Origin: an uncultured bacterium
GTDB lineage: Bacteria; Bacteroidota; Bacteroidia; Bacteroidales; Muribaculaceae
Direction: 5' to 3'
NCBI GenBank assembly: GCA_905214735.1
Contig: CAJMNI010000002.1
Location: 54,978-118,977, forward strand
Length of the DNA: 64,000 nucleotides
A program made the position numbers and the translations under genes. The notes under the pieces are model-generated. The model was not told where the DNA came from. It was given only the letters and a program-made list of their open reading frames with translations, and did no database searches. Below are positions 7,726-16,491 of the stretch, piece after piece (position 1 is the stretch's first letter; the number at the start of each line of letters is the position of its first letter).

Positions 7726-8937
7726 ATGGACCGCCACCGATACGGAAAACTCATCATCATCCTCGTCTCTGCAATCGCTGTGGCAGGCTTCCTGCTCATT
7801 TCCAACAACCTCATAAAAGACCTCGGCCGCCAGGAGAGGGAACGAATGGACATCTGGGCACACGCCACCGAACGGCTCGCCCAGACCGACGTCGACTCCG
7901 ACGTGGAGTTCCTCCTCGGTATCATCTCGCAAAACAATTCGATTCCGGTGCTGATCACCGACTCGAACTTCAATATCTCCGAATTCCGCAATTTCTCCCT
8001 CCCCGACAAGAGCGACGCCGACAAAAACCTCTATTCAGAGCTTTCCGACCGCAACAAGCGCTATCTGCTCGACCGCCTCAAGAAACCGGGCGGCGACACT
8101 CCCCTCTCCGTAATGGCCGAGCGCAACTCCCATTTCATCAGGCTCGAGCTTTTTGCGGGCGAGACCCAGTATATCTATTATGAAGATTCCCGGCTGCTGA
8201 AGAGCCTGAGCATCTATCCCTACGTGCAGGTGCTGGTGACGGTGGTGCTGGCCGTGATCCTCTATATGGCGGTGATCTATACCAAACGCGCCGAGCAGAA
8301 CCGCGTCTGGGTCGGACTTTCGAAGGAAACCGCCCATCAGCTCGGCACCCCGATTTCCTCGCTCATGGCCTGGGTGGAACTGCTGCAGGCCACCGGCACC
8401 GACCCCGAGATCACCACCGAGATGGACAAGGATGTGAAGCGCCTGTCGGTGATCGCCGACAGGTTCGGAAAGATCGGTTCGAAGCCGGAGATGGAGCTGG
8501 AATATATCAACGACACGGTGAGCCGCTCGCTCGACTATATGAAGAGCCGCGTCTCGGGGAAGGTGAGCATCAACATGCATCTCTCCGAAGACGACCACGG
8601 CGTGCGCCTCTCGAAGCCACTGCTGGCATGGGTGATGGAAAACCTCACGAAAAACGCCGTCGACGCCATGCAGGGGGAAGGGCGCATCGACATAACCACG
8701 GGCGCCGACAAAAACCGCGTCTGGATCGAGGTGAAAGACACCGGCAAAGGAATCGCCCGCAAGAACTTCAAGACCGTGTTCAACGCCGGCTACACCACCA
8801 AGAAGCGTGGCTGGGGCCTCGGCCTGACGCTCGTGAAGAGAATCGTCGAGGAGTATCACGGCGGCCGCATCTATGTGAAGGAATCGGAGCTCGGGAAAGG
8901 CACCACCTTCCGCATCGAATTCCCCATGGCCCAATGA
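7726..8937 (+). CDS. Two-TM sensor histidine kinase
   Basis: Inner-membrane kinase of 403 residues with membrane helices at about 9-29 and 166-185 enclosing a periplasmic sensor domain of about 135 residues. The H-box KETAHQLGTPIS places the phosphorylated His at 204. The ATPase part has the N-box ENLTKNAVDAM, G1 DTGKGI and a G2 box GWGLGLTLVKRIVEEYHGG. The ATG at 7726 is preferred over an in-frame upstream start at 7672 because the intervening codons are simple-repeat DNA. No response regulator is adjacent, so it is an orphan kinase. It ends 12 bases from the convergent outer-membrane protein gene. Confidence 0.92.
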   Translation: MDRHRYGKLIIILVSAIAVAGFLLISNNLIKDLGRQERERMDIWAHATERLAQTDVDSDVEFLLGIISQNNSIPVLITDSNFNISEFRNFSLPDKSDADKNLYSELSDRNKRYLLDRLKKPGGDTPLSVMAERNSHFIRLELFAGETQYIYYEDSRLLKSLSIYPYVQVLVTVVLAVILYMAVIYTKRAEQNRVWVGLSKETAHQLGTPISSLMAWVELLQATGTDPEITTEMDKDVKRLSVIADRFGKIGSKPEMELEYINDTVSRSLDYMKSRVSGKVSINMHLSEDDHGVRLSKPLLAWVMENLTKNAVDAMQGEGRIDITTGADKNRVWIEVKDTGKGIARKNFKTVFNAGYTTKKRGWGLGLTLVKRIVEEYHGGRIYVKESELGKGTTFRIEFPMAQ

Positions 8938-8949
8938 CCAGACCCGATA

Positions 8950-11643
8950 TCAGAACGGAGGAGGACCGCCCGGGCCGCCCGGTGGCATCCCGCCCCTGCG
9001 GCCTCTCCCGCCGGGAAAATCTTCCGGAATATCCTTGTTCTTCCGCTTTTTCATCGTATTGAACTTCCAGCTGACGCCGAACATCACGTAGCGTCCCAGG
9101 TCGTTATATTCGTTGTCGGAGATCATGTTGGCCGACACGCTGCGCGAGATGTTCTTGCGCTCGCCCAGGAGGTCGTAGGCCCTGACGCTGAAGGTGAGCG
9201 ATTTGTCGGACAAGACGGAATAACTCAGCTCGGCGTTCCAGAGCCACTGGCGGCTGTTGAATCCCCGGGCATAGCCCGACGACTGGGAATAGTTCAGATC
9301 GGTGGAGAGTCCGAGGCCGAAGGGAAGCGTCAGCGTAACGTCGCCGTTGAAACCCCAGCTGTGGGTGGTGCGGTCGGGCTGCGACTCGAGGGTGTTGGTG
9401 GCCAGCGAATAACTGTAGCGCGGATCGACGGTGATCTGGATGACGGAATGGGTGAACGTCACCCCGGCCGACGGAGAGAGGTTGAGATTCCCCGAGCGGT
9501 TGAATTCGCCGTTGATATATCCTGCCATCGACGACCATGATACGCCGAGCCGGGCGTTGAAACGCCACGCCTTGTTGCGGAAGGGCTGGTTGAGCATTCC
9601 CATTCCACTCACGCTCCAGTTGCCGTTGGCGTTGGCATAGGTCGACGTGCGCACTCCGGTGGCGGGGTCGGTCAGCGTGCGGTTCACCACCGAATTGAGC
9701 GCCACCTGGCCGCTGAGCATCGCCGATATAGACTGCTGGCGGTCGGTGTCGTAGCTGTTGAAATGAGCGCGGAGAGTCTGCGTGAATGTCGGCTTCAGCG
9801 CCGGGTTGCCCACGCGGATGTTGAGCGGGTCGGAAACGTCGGCCACCGGCTGGAGCTGCGACATCGAGGGCTGCGACGTGCGCGACCGGTAATGAAGCGA
9901 CAGCCTCGACGTTTTGGAGAATTTATACTGGAAGCGGGCGTAGGGGCCGACGTTCCAGGTCCACCGCTCCGGAATGTCGCGCGCTTCATTGATCAGGTCT
10001 TCGCTCTTCGACATGGCCGGCGCGAACAGCAGTCCGGCGTCGAGCGAATAATTCTCCACCTTCCTCTTGAAGCCTATCTGCAGCTCCTGGTTGAAAAATG
10101 TGTTGCGGAAGCGGTTGGAGAGATCGTCGCTGAGCATGGCGCCGTCGGGAACAGAGGTGTAATGCGGAAGCGCCAGATCGGGCGAGAAACTGTCGGAAGG
10201 AAGGTTGTAGGTCAGCTGGTCGGCATTGTTGAAACGCCAGGATATCTTATAGGAGAAATTGAGCGAATTTCCCGATTCGGGGGAGCCGAGAGGCTCGGTC
10301 CAGGTGAGACGCCCCTCCACGCGGTTGCTCCAGTTGTGGTTGTCGAGATAGCGGAAAAGGGTTTCGGAGTCTTCCTGACGCAGATAATATTCTATGTCGT
10401 TCCAGAAGGTGGCGTGCTCGCGGGTGTTGGAGAAATTATAACCGAACATCGCGCTGAAGGAGCGCCCGGGCCGGGAGGCGAAGCGATGGTTGAACGTCAG
10501 CCGGCCGGAAAGCTCGTAGCTGTTGCCGGAGTTGAAGCGCCGGGAGTCGCCGGAGTTGACCTTAGGATTCCCCTCGGCGCCGGAGCGGAGCACGCTCGTG
10601 TCGGCCACCTCCGACTTGCGCAGGCTGTAGGAGAAGCGGGGCGAGAATTCGAGGGTGTTGTAGTCGTCGATGTTCCAGCGCATCCGGAAGTCGGCGCGGA
10701 GGTTGTGGCCCCGGTCGCGCGTGCGGCTCCCGCTGCTGCTCGTGCTCACAGAGTCGGGAAAGAGATATTGCGTGTGGCTGCGCGAGATGGCGGTGCGGTC
10801 GGTGTTGGAATAGAGAAGATTGCCGCCGATGCGAAATTTCTCCTCGTTGCCTACGTTGAAGTTGAGGCCGAGCTGACGGGTGGTGTTGATGCCGTTGTTG
10901 CCGCCGAAATCGCGGAATGATCCCCTCCCCCGGTCGGAAAAGCCCATGTGGTTGACATTGTTGGTGCCCCCGATGATGCTCACCTGATTCCCGTCGCCAA
11001 ACCAGTTGACATTCAGGTTCCCCTCATAGCGGGAGTCGGTGCCGATGCCTCCGGAGACGGTGCCGAACCAGCCTTGGTTCATCCCCTTCTTGACGGTGAG
11101 GTTGATCACCGTCTCGTCATCGCCGTCGTCAATGCCGGTGAGACGCGCGGTGTCGCTCTTGCGGTCGGAAACCTGCACTTTTTCGACAATGTCGCTCGGA
11201 AGATTGCGCGAGGCCACCGTCGGATCGTCGGAGAAAAACTCCTTGCCGTCGACGAGGATCTTCTTCACCGTCTTTCCCTGCACAGTGATCGAGCCGTCGC
11301 TCCCGACTTCCACACCCGGCAGCTTCTTCAGCAAGTCTTCCACGGCGGCATTGGGGGCGGTGCGGAACGACCCGGCGTTGAATTCCAGCGTGTCACCTTT
11401 CGACACCACCGCCGCCTTGACGCCGGTCACCACAAGTTCGTCGAGATTTACCGTCGGTAGCGCCGCTATCGAATCGGCGGCATTCGCGGCGACAGAATCG
11501 GCCGCCGCCGTGCCGGCGTCAGCGTCAGCCGGCCCAACAGGCCGCCCGGAGATCGCTTCGGCAGGCGCGCTCAGAGCGACAAGCGTTCCCATCAACATGC
11601 ATCCTACAACAGATGCCGATATTTTTCTTCCTTTGTTTTCCAT
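8950..11643 (-). CDS. Outer-membrane beta-barrel protein (TonB-receptor-like plug and barrel)
   Basis: An 897-residue outer-membrane protein. A signal peptide (about 1-30, ending SAPAEA) is followed by a plug-like domain at about 75-190 (AVEDLLKKLPGVEVGSDGSI, VLVDG-like KKILVDGKEFF, DDGDDETVINLTVKKG) and a barrel of some 650 residues rich in alternating aromatic strands. It resembles the Bacteroidetes 'outer membrane beta-barrel family' (OMP_b-brl_3), TonB-receptor relatives that usually carry an N-terminal carboxypeptidase-regulatory domain, which was not recognised here. The C-terminus ends in a Gly/Pro-rich tail (RGRRGGMPPGG). The ATG at 11643 gives the signal peptide. It stands alone and its ligand is unknown. 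Confidence 0.9.
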   Translation of the reverse strand: MENKGRKISASVVGCMLMGTLVALSAPAEAISGRPVGPADADAGTAAADSVAANAADSIAALPTVNLDELVVTGVKAAVVSKGDTLEFNAGSFRTAPNAAVEDLLKKLPGVEVGSDGSITVQGKTVKKILVDGKEFFSDDPTVASRNLPSDIVEKVQVSDRKSDTARLTGIDDGDDETVINLTVKKGMNQGWFGTVSGGIGTDSRYEGNLNVNWFGDGNQVSIIGGTNNVNHMGFSDRGRGSFRDFGGNNGINTTRQLGLNFNVGNEEKFRIGGNLLYSNTDRTAISRSHTQYLFPDSVSTSSSGSRTRDRGHNLRADFRMRWNIDDYNTLEFSPRFSYSLRKSEVADTSVLRSGAEGNPKVNSGDSRRFNSGNSYELSGRLTFNHRFASRPGRSFSAMFGYNFSNTREHATFWNDIEYYLRQEDSETLFRYLDNHNWSNRVEGRLTWTEPLGSPESGNSLNFSYKISWRFNNADQLTYNLPSDSFSPDLALPHYTSVPDGAMLSDDLSNRFRNTFFNQELQIGFKRKVENYSLDAGLLFAPAMSKSEDLINEARDIPERWTWNVGPYARFQYKFSKTSRLSLHYRSRTSQPSMSQLQPVADVSDPLNIRVGNPALKPTFTQTLRAHFNSYDTDRQQSISAMLSGQVALNSVVNRTLTDPATGVRTSTYANANGNWSVSGMGMLNQPFRNKAWRFNARLGVSWSSMAGYINGEFNRSGNLNLSPSAGVTFTHSVIQITVDPRYSYSLATNTLESQPDRTTHSWGFNGDVTLTLPFGLGLSTDLNYSQSSGYARGFNSRQWLWNAELSYSVLSDKSLTFSVRAYDLLGERKNISRSVSANMISDNEYNDLGRYVMFGVSWKFNTMKKRKNKDIPEDFPGGRGRRGGMPPGGPGGPPPF

Positions 11644-11865
11644 TAGAAACTGAAACTGGGGCGGCCGTCCGACCTTGACCTTTAGGATTCTTTTACGACC
11701 ACACAAATTAATGACTCCCCCCGCCCGCCGGAGGTTTAATCGGAGCTTTCCCGAAAATCCCCCGCATTCCGCCGAAAATAGGGGTGTTTGCCCCGTCATT
11801 TTCCGATTTCGTCGGGCGAATTGAGAAAGTTGTGATAAAATACTGACGTTTTGAAGATTTTTGAT

Positions 11866-11873
11866 TAATTTTG
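11866..11873 (+). promoter_or_regulatory. -7 element of the pheT promoter
   Basis: TAATTTTG followed by CAGA is a perfect TAnnTTTG box 61 bases before the pheT ATG. The -33 position 20 bases upstream is ACTG, a poor match, so the call rests on the -7 box. Confidence 0.55.
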
Positions 11874-11934
11874 CAGATATTTCCCGGGGAGGCCGCGTCT
11901 AATTCCGCTCTCCCCCGCTACTGATCAGTTAAGT

Positions 11935-14421
11935 ATGAATATCTCTTATAAATGGCTTAAACGCTATATCGACCTCGACATGAGCGCGCGCGACCTGGCC
12001 GCCCTCCTCACGTCGACAGGTCTGGAATGCGACACGGTCGAGGAAGTCGAGACCATCCGCGGCGGCCTGCGCGGAGTAGTGACAGGCCGCGTGCTCACCT
12101 GCACCGAGCATCCCGACTCCGACCATCTTCACATCACCACCGTCGACCTCGGCGACGGCCAACCCACCCAGATCGTCTGCGGCGCCCCCAACGTGGCCGC
12201 CGGCCAGAACGTGATCGTGGCAACTGTCGGCTGCACCCTCTATGACGGCGACAAGGAGGTGAAAATCAAGAAATCGAAAATCCGCGGCGTGGAATCGTTC
12301 GGTATGATCTGCGCCGAAGATGAAATAGGAGTCGGCACGAGCCACGACGGCATCATGGTGCTTCCCGACGACGTGAAGCCCGGCACTCCGGCAGCGGAAT
12401 ATTTCCACGTCGAGAGCGACTGGCGCCTCGAGGTGGAGCTGACCCCCAACCGCGTCGACGCGGCCAGCCATTACGGAGTGGCCCGCGACATCAAGGCCCG
12501 CTTCTGGCGCGACATCGCCGAGGGAAAGGAGACTTCGGGATATCCCGAGATCAGCGTGCCCGACGACAGCGCCTTCGCCCCCGACTGCAATGAGGGCGCC
12601 GTGAAGATCCGCGTGGAAGACCGCCAGGGTTGCCCCCGCTATTCCGGCGTGACGATCCGCGACGTCGAGGTGAAGGAATCGCCCGAATGGCTCCGCAACC
12701 TCCTCACCGCCGCCGGCCAGCGCCCGATCAACAATGTGGTCGACGTGACCAACTTCATCCTCCAGGGCATCGGCCAGCCCCTCCACTGCTTCGACCTCGA
12801 CAAGGTGAAAGGGGAGGAGATAGTGGTGCGCACTTGCCCCACAGGCACCAAGTTCACCACCCTCGACGGAGTGGAGCATACCCTCGACGAGGCCGACCTG
12901 ATGATCTGCAACTCGGAGGAGCCGATGTGTATCGCCGGAGTCTTCGGCGGCCTCGACTCGGGCGTGACCGAAGCCACTAAATCGGTCTTCATCGAGAGCG
13001 CCTATTTCAACCCGACGCGCGTGCGCCGCACCGCCCGCCGCCAGCAGCTCTCGACCGACGCCTCGTTCCGCTACGAACGCGGCACCGACCCCAACATCAC
13101 CGTCTACGCAGCCCGACTCGCCGCCTGCCTGATCAAGGAACTCGCCGGCGGACGAATCTGCGGCGACGTCGAAGACATCTATCCCGAACCCGTAAAGAAA
13201 GCCGAGTTCGATTTCTCCCTCTCCTACTGCAACACCCTGATCGGAAAGGAGATCCCCCGCGAACTCGTGATCGCCATCCTGAAGGCCCTCGAATTTGACG
13301 TGGAGCCGGGTCCCGACGCCGACACGCTCCATCTCCGCGTGCCGACTTATCGCGTCGACGTCTACCGCCCCTGCGACGTGGTGGAGGAAATACTGCGGAT
13401 CTACGGCTACAACAACGTGGAAATCAGCTCCGAAGCCCACATCAACATTTCGCAGCGCACCGATGTCGACGCCTCCCACGACATGCAGCAGATCGTGGCC
13501 GAGCAGCTCACCGCCCTCGGTTTCAACGAGATCCTCAACAATTCGCTGACTGCTTCGGCATATTACGACGATCTCGAGTCAATGCCCGCCTCGGCTTGCG
13601 TGCGCCTGCTCAACCCCCTCAGCAACGAGCTCAACGTGATGCGCCAGACCCTCCTCTTCGGAGGCCTCGAAAGCATCGCCCACAACGTGAACCGCAAGTC
13701 GGCCAACCTGAAATTCTACGAGTTCGGCAACGTCTACTCCTTCAATCCGGCCAAGGAGAGCACACGCGAGCATCCTCTCGCCCCCTATTCCGAGCACGCC
13801 GAACTGGGCATCTGGCTCACCGGCGATTTCACGACCGCCTCATGGAACACCAAAGCGGCCGAAGCCACCGTCTACGACATGCTCGGCCTGGTCGACGGAA
13901 TCCTTCTGCGCCTGGGAGTGCCCGAGCGCTCGCTGACCCGCACCCAGGGCGCCGACGACATCTTCTCCGCCAAACTCGACATAGCCACCCGCCAGGGACG
14001 CCACATCGCATCAGTCGGCCTCGTGCGCCGCAAACAGCTCGCCAAGTTCGACATCGAGCAAGAGGTGGTCTACGCCTGCATCAACTGGGATGCACTCTTC
14101 AAGTCGGCTTCCGACGGCAAGGTGGTGTTTGCCGAAATCCCGCGCACCCAGCCCGTGGACCGCGACCTCGCCCTCCTCGTCGACAAGAGCATGAAGTTTG
14201 CCGACATCGAGAACGCCATCCGCAACGCCGAGCGCAAACTCCTCCGCAGCGTCCGCCTCTTCGACGTCTATGAAGGGAAGTCGCTCCCCGAAGGAAAGAA
14301 GAGCTACGCCGTGGCCATGCAGTTCCAGGACATGGAGAAGACCCTCAACGACAAGCAGATCGAAGCCGTTATGGCAAAGATCACCAAGGCCCTCGCTGCC
14401 ATCGGAGCCGAAATCCGCTGA
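11935..14421 (+). CDS. pheT: Phenylalanine-tRNA ligase beta subunit
   Basis: Beta subunit of the heterotetrameric enzyme that charges tRNA-Phe. The 828 residues are full length: N-terminal B1 segment (MNISYKWLKRYIDL), EMAP/tRNA-binding domain at about 40-150 (GRVLTCTEHPDSDHLHITTVDLG), B3/B4 editing domain (RCPRYSG-like GCPRYSGVTIRDV), B5 domain, catalytic-like core and a C-terminal ferredoxin-fold anticodon-binding domain (FAEIPRTQPVDRDLALLVDK through MQFQDMEKTLND). The alpha subunit gene pheS is not in the window, which is common in Bacteroidetes. yebC follows after 55 bases. Confidence 0.98.
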   Translation: MNISYKWLKRYIDLDMSARDLAALLTSTGLECDTVEEVETIRGGLRGVVTGRVLTCTEHPDSDHLHITTVDLGDGQPTQIVCGAPNVAAGQNVIVATVGCTLYDGDKEVKIKKSKIRGVESFGMICAEDEIGVGTSHDGIMVLPDDVKPGTPAAEYFHVESDWRLEVELTPNRVDAASHYGVARDIKARFWRDIAEGKETSGYPEISVPDDSAFAPDCNEGAVKIRVEDRQGCPRYSGVTIRDVEVKESPEWLRNLLTAAGQRPINNVVDVTNFILQGIGQPLHCFDLDKVKGEEIVVRTCPTGTKFTTLDGVEHTLDEADLMICNSEEPMCIAGVFGGLDSGVTEATKSVFIESAYFNPTRVRRTARRQQLSTDASFRYERGTDPNITVYAARLAACLIKELAGGRICGDVEDIYPEPVKKAEFDFSLSYCNTLIGKEIPRELVIAILKALEFDVEPGPDADTLHLRVPTYRVDVYRPCDVVEEILRIYGYNNVEISSEAHINISQRTDVDASHDMQQIVAEQLTALGFNEILNNSLTASAYYDDLESMPASACVRLLNPLSNELNVMRQTLLFGGLESIAHNVNRKSANLKFYEFGNVYSFNPAKESTREHPLAPYSEHAELGIWLTGDFTTASWNTKAAEATVYDMLGLVDGILLRLGVPERSLTRTQGADDIFSAKLDIATRQGRHIASVGLVRRKQLAKFDIEQEVVYACINWDALFKSASDGKVVFAEIPRTQPVDRDLALLVDKSMKFADIENAIRNAERKLLRSVRLFDVYEGKSLPEGKKSYAVAMQFQDMEKTLNDKQIEAVMAKITKALAAIGAEIR

Positions 14422-14476
14422 CCGCAGGCCTCCCCTAAATCAAGAATCAACGAAAACAACATAAGACTTTCACACA

Positions 14477-15202
14477 ATGGGAAGAGCATTTGAATATCGC
14501 AAGGCCCGCAAGCTGAAACGCTGGGGCAACATGAGCCGCACGTTCACGCGCATCGGCAAGGAGATCACCATCGCAGCCAAAGCAGGCGGTCCCGACCCGA
14601 GCATGAACCCGCGTCTGCGCGCCCTCGTCCAGAACGCAAAGGCCGCCAACATGCCCAAAGACACTGTTGAACGCGCCATCAAGAAGGCCACCGACAAGGA
14701 TGCCGGAGATTATAAGGAGATCGTCTACGAAGGATACGGTCCCCACGGCATAGCAATCGTGGTGGAGACAGCCACCGACAACAACCAGCGCACCGTGGCC
14801 AACGTGCGCAGCTATTTCAACAAGCACGGCGGCTCGCTCGGCACCCAGGGATCGCTTTCTTTCCTCTTCGACCACAAGAGCGTGTTCCACGTTAAACCGG
14901 GCGAGGGCATCGACCACGACGAGCTCGAGCTCGACCTCATGGACTTCGAGGCTGAAATCGAGGCCGAGGCCGAGGCTGAGGAATGGATCGTTTACGGCGC
15001 TTTCGACCAGTTCAACAATATCCAGAAATATCTCGAGGACAAGGGGCTGGAGATCGTCAGCTCGGAGTTCGAGCGCATCCCGACCGACTATAAGGAGGTG
15101 ACTCCCGAACAGCGCGAGGCCATCGAGAAGCTTCTTGAGAAATTCGAGGAGGATGAAGACGTGCAGAACGTGTTCCACAACATGAAGGAGGAGGAGGAGT
15201 AA
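14477..15202 (+). CDS. YebC/PmpR family regulator
   Basis: A 241-residue protein of the YebC family, three-domain proteins described as transcriptional regulators and, in some species, as translation factors relieving ribosome stalling. The N-terminus GRAFEYRKARKLKRWGNMSRTFTRIGKEITIAAKAGG is diagnostic, followed by NMPKDTVERAIKKA and GYGPHGIAIVVE. The C-terminus is strongly acidic. It shares a strand with pheT at short spacing, so cotranscription is likely. A hairpin with a T-run follows. Confidence 0.95.
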   Translation: MGRAFEYRKARKLKRWGNMSRTFTRIGKEITIAAKAGGPDPSMNPRLRALVQNAKAANMPKDTVERAIKKATDKDAGDYKEIVYEGYGPHGIAIVVETATDNNQRTVANVRSYFNKHGGSLGTQGSLSFLFDHKSVFHVKPGEGIDHDELELDLMDFEAEIEAEAEAEEWIVYGAFDQFNNIQKYLEDKGLEIVSSEFERIPTDYKEVTPEQREAIEKLLEKFEEDEDVQNVFHNMKEEEE

Positions 15203-15232
15203 TCCCCGCCCCTTTATTTACCCTATAAAGAC

Positions 15233-15267
15233 GGCGTGTCGGCTTTCCGGCGCGCCGCCTTATTTTT
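15233..15267. terminator. Convergent terminator between yebC and the SemiSWEET gene
   Basis: A 10-bp stem with two G-U pairs (GGCGTGTCGG / CCGGCGCGCC) closes a four-base loop and is followed by a T-rich run on the plus strand. It sits between two convergent genes. Confidence 0.65.
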
Positions 15268-15282
15268 ATTGCGGAAGTGGTT

Positions 15283-15555
15283 TTATTTTTTGCGGAAGTG
15301 GTCGTTATAGATCTTTATGCCGAAGATAATGGCCGACGAGGCTCCGGTGATCACGTTGGTGATCACGAGCGGGATGTTGCCGAGCAATATCCCCTGCACT
15401 ATGAAGAAAATTGAGCCGAGTCCCATCAGCAGGAATGTGGGAAGGGCTATGCCGTCGGTGTCGCGCGTGCGGATTGTATATATGGCCTGTGGCAGATAAC
15501 CGAGCACCATGCAGATGGCCGCCAAATATCCGACTATGATCGTGAGTGTTTCCAT
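15283..15555 (-). CDS. SemiSWEET-type small sugar transporter
   Basis: A 90-residue inner-membrane protein with three helices, the triple-helix bundle of SemiSWEET transporters, which dimerise to pass sugars. The PQ-loop motif GYLPQAIYTIRTRDTDGI lies at about 20-36, and helix 3 contains a conserved Asn (PLVITNVITGASSAIIFGIKIY). The length is typical. It is monocistronic and convergent with yebC. The sugar cannot be predicted. Confidence 0.93.
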   Translation of the reverse strand: METLTIIVGYLAAICMVLGYLPQAIYTIRTRDTDGIALPTFLLMGLGSIFFIVQGILLGNIPLVITNVITGASSAIIFGIKIYNDHFRKK

Positions 15556-15636
15556 AACATGAGATTTATATTAAAACACCTCCCGGCGGCAATTTGCTTT
15601 TTTGCGGGGATTTAAAAGGGTTCCCACCCGAAATCA

Positions 15637-16491
15637 TCACTTTCTCAGGTCGGCGAGGCGGATGCGCGGAAAAGCGTCGATAAATGAACCGGGAGTGGCG
15701 TTGAGAATTTCGACGCCGCGCCTGTCGGCGTAGGCCTTGACGTTGAAGTAGCTGCGGAAGGCTATGGCGTAATTCTCGTAGACGTCGTGGATATGCACGT
15801 TTTTGAAGATCTCCTCGGCCCGGCGCAGTTCGGCGTCATCGTCTTTGTAGAAATGGGGCTGGACGGAAACGACGCGGTTGCGTTCGGTGACCCAGAGCGT
15901 CTTGCTCCAGTTGTGGTCGGCGCCGATGAGCACTATCTTTCTGAAACCCTCCCTCATCGAGGAGATGATCGAGGGGATGAGCACGTTGCGCGGCCTCGGC
16001 ATGGCGAGGCCGGAGTCGTAGAGGGGATGCATCACGCAGCGGAATCCTTCGGCGGGAGTGAGATTGTAGAATTTCAGGGTGATGTTCGCCGGGAGACTCT
16101 TTACTTCCGGCATCTTGCGGGCGGTGGCCGGCAGGAAGAGGGTCATCTGCCAGTCGACGCTGCGGAGCGCTTCCCAGAGCTGGGGCACTTTCCCCGTTTT
16201 CTCTTTGAGAAAGAAGGCTATGTCGGCCAAGATGTAATAGTCGGACCGAAGGTCGCGGAAGTCGGGGGTGAGGGCGGATAGGTTGACCGCCAGGCGGGGA
16301 TAAGACATCAGCACATCGCGGTCCTGCTCCATGGCGTCGCGGAGCGACGGACCGTTGCCCATGATGATTATCGTATCTTTGCGGTCGCGGCTCTTAGGCG
16401 AGGGTCGGCGCGACATTATCGGAATCTTGATGAAGGAGGCGAGCGTTGCGCCCAACTTCCCGGATGCAGACTGTATCTTATTTAATATCAT
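15637..16491 (-). CDS. MptE-like/DUF115-type protein, possible glycan-related transferase
   Basis: A 284-residue protein without a clear signal peptide. Residues 41-50 read IIIMGNGPSL, the nucleotide-binding-type start shared by DUF115/MptE-like proteins and some sialyltransferases; later come SDYYILADIAFF, LIGADHNWSK (about 190-200) and a C-terminal GVEILNATPGSFIDAFPR. Such proteins often sit in surface-polysaccharide clusters. The gene overlaps the upstream epimerase by 14 bases, so the two form a translationally coupled operon. The enzymatic reaction is not known; a role in surface glycan synthesis is inference. Confidence 0.7.
   Translation of the reverse strand: MILNKIQSASGKLGATLASFIKIPIMSRRPSPKSRDRKDTIIIMGNGPSLRDAMEQDRDVLMSYPRLAVNLSALTPDFRDLRSDYYILADIAFFLKEKTGKVPQLWEALRSVDWQMTLFLPATARKMPEVKSLPANITLKFYNLTPAEGFRCVMHPLYDSGLAMPRPRNVLIPSIISSMREGFRKIVLIGADHNWSKTLWVTERNRVVSVQPHFYKDDDAELRRAEEIFKNVHIHDVYENYAIAFRSYFNVKAYADRRGVEILNATPGSFIDAFPRIRLADLRK

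Noticed and set aside
11850..11873. Promoters with 12 bases between TTTG and TAnnTTTG
   Set aside because: This arrangement recurs before pheT, the epimerase, pckA and the AraC gene, but is explained by AT-rich sequence; in the AraC case a 20-base match also exists.
11929..13479. Long minus-strand frame opposite pheT
   Set aside because: pheT is a clear, full-length homologue; the antisense frame has no motif and an Ala/Val/Gly/Asp-rich composition.
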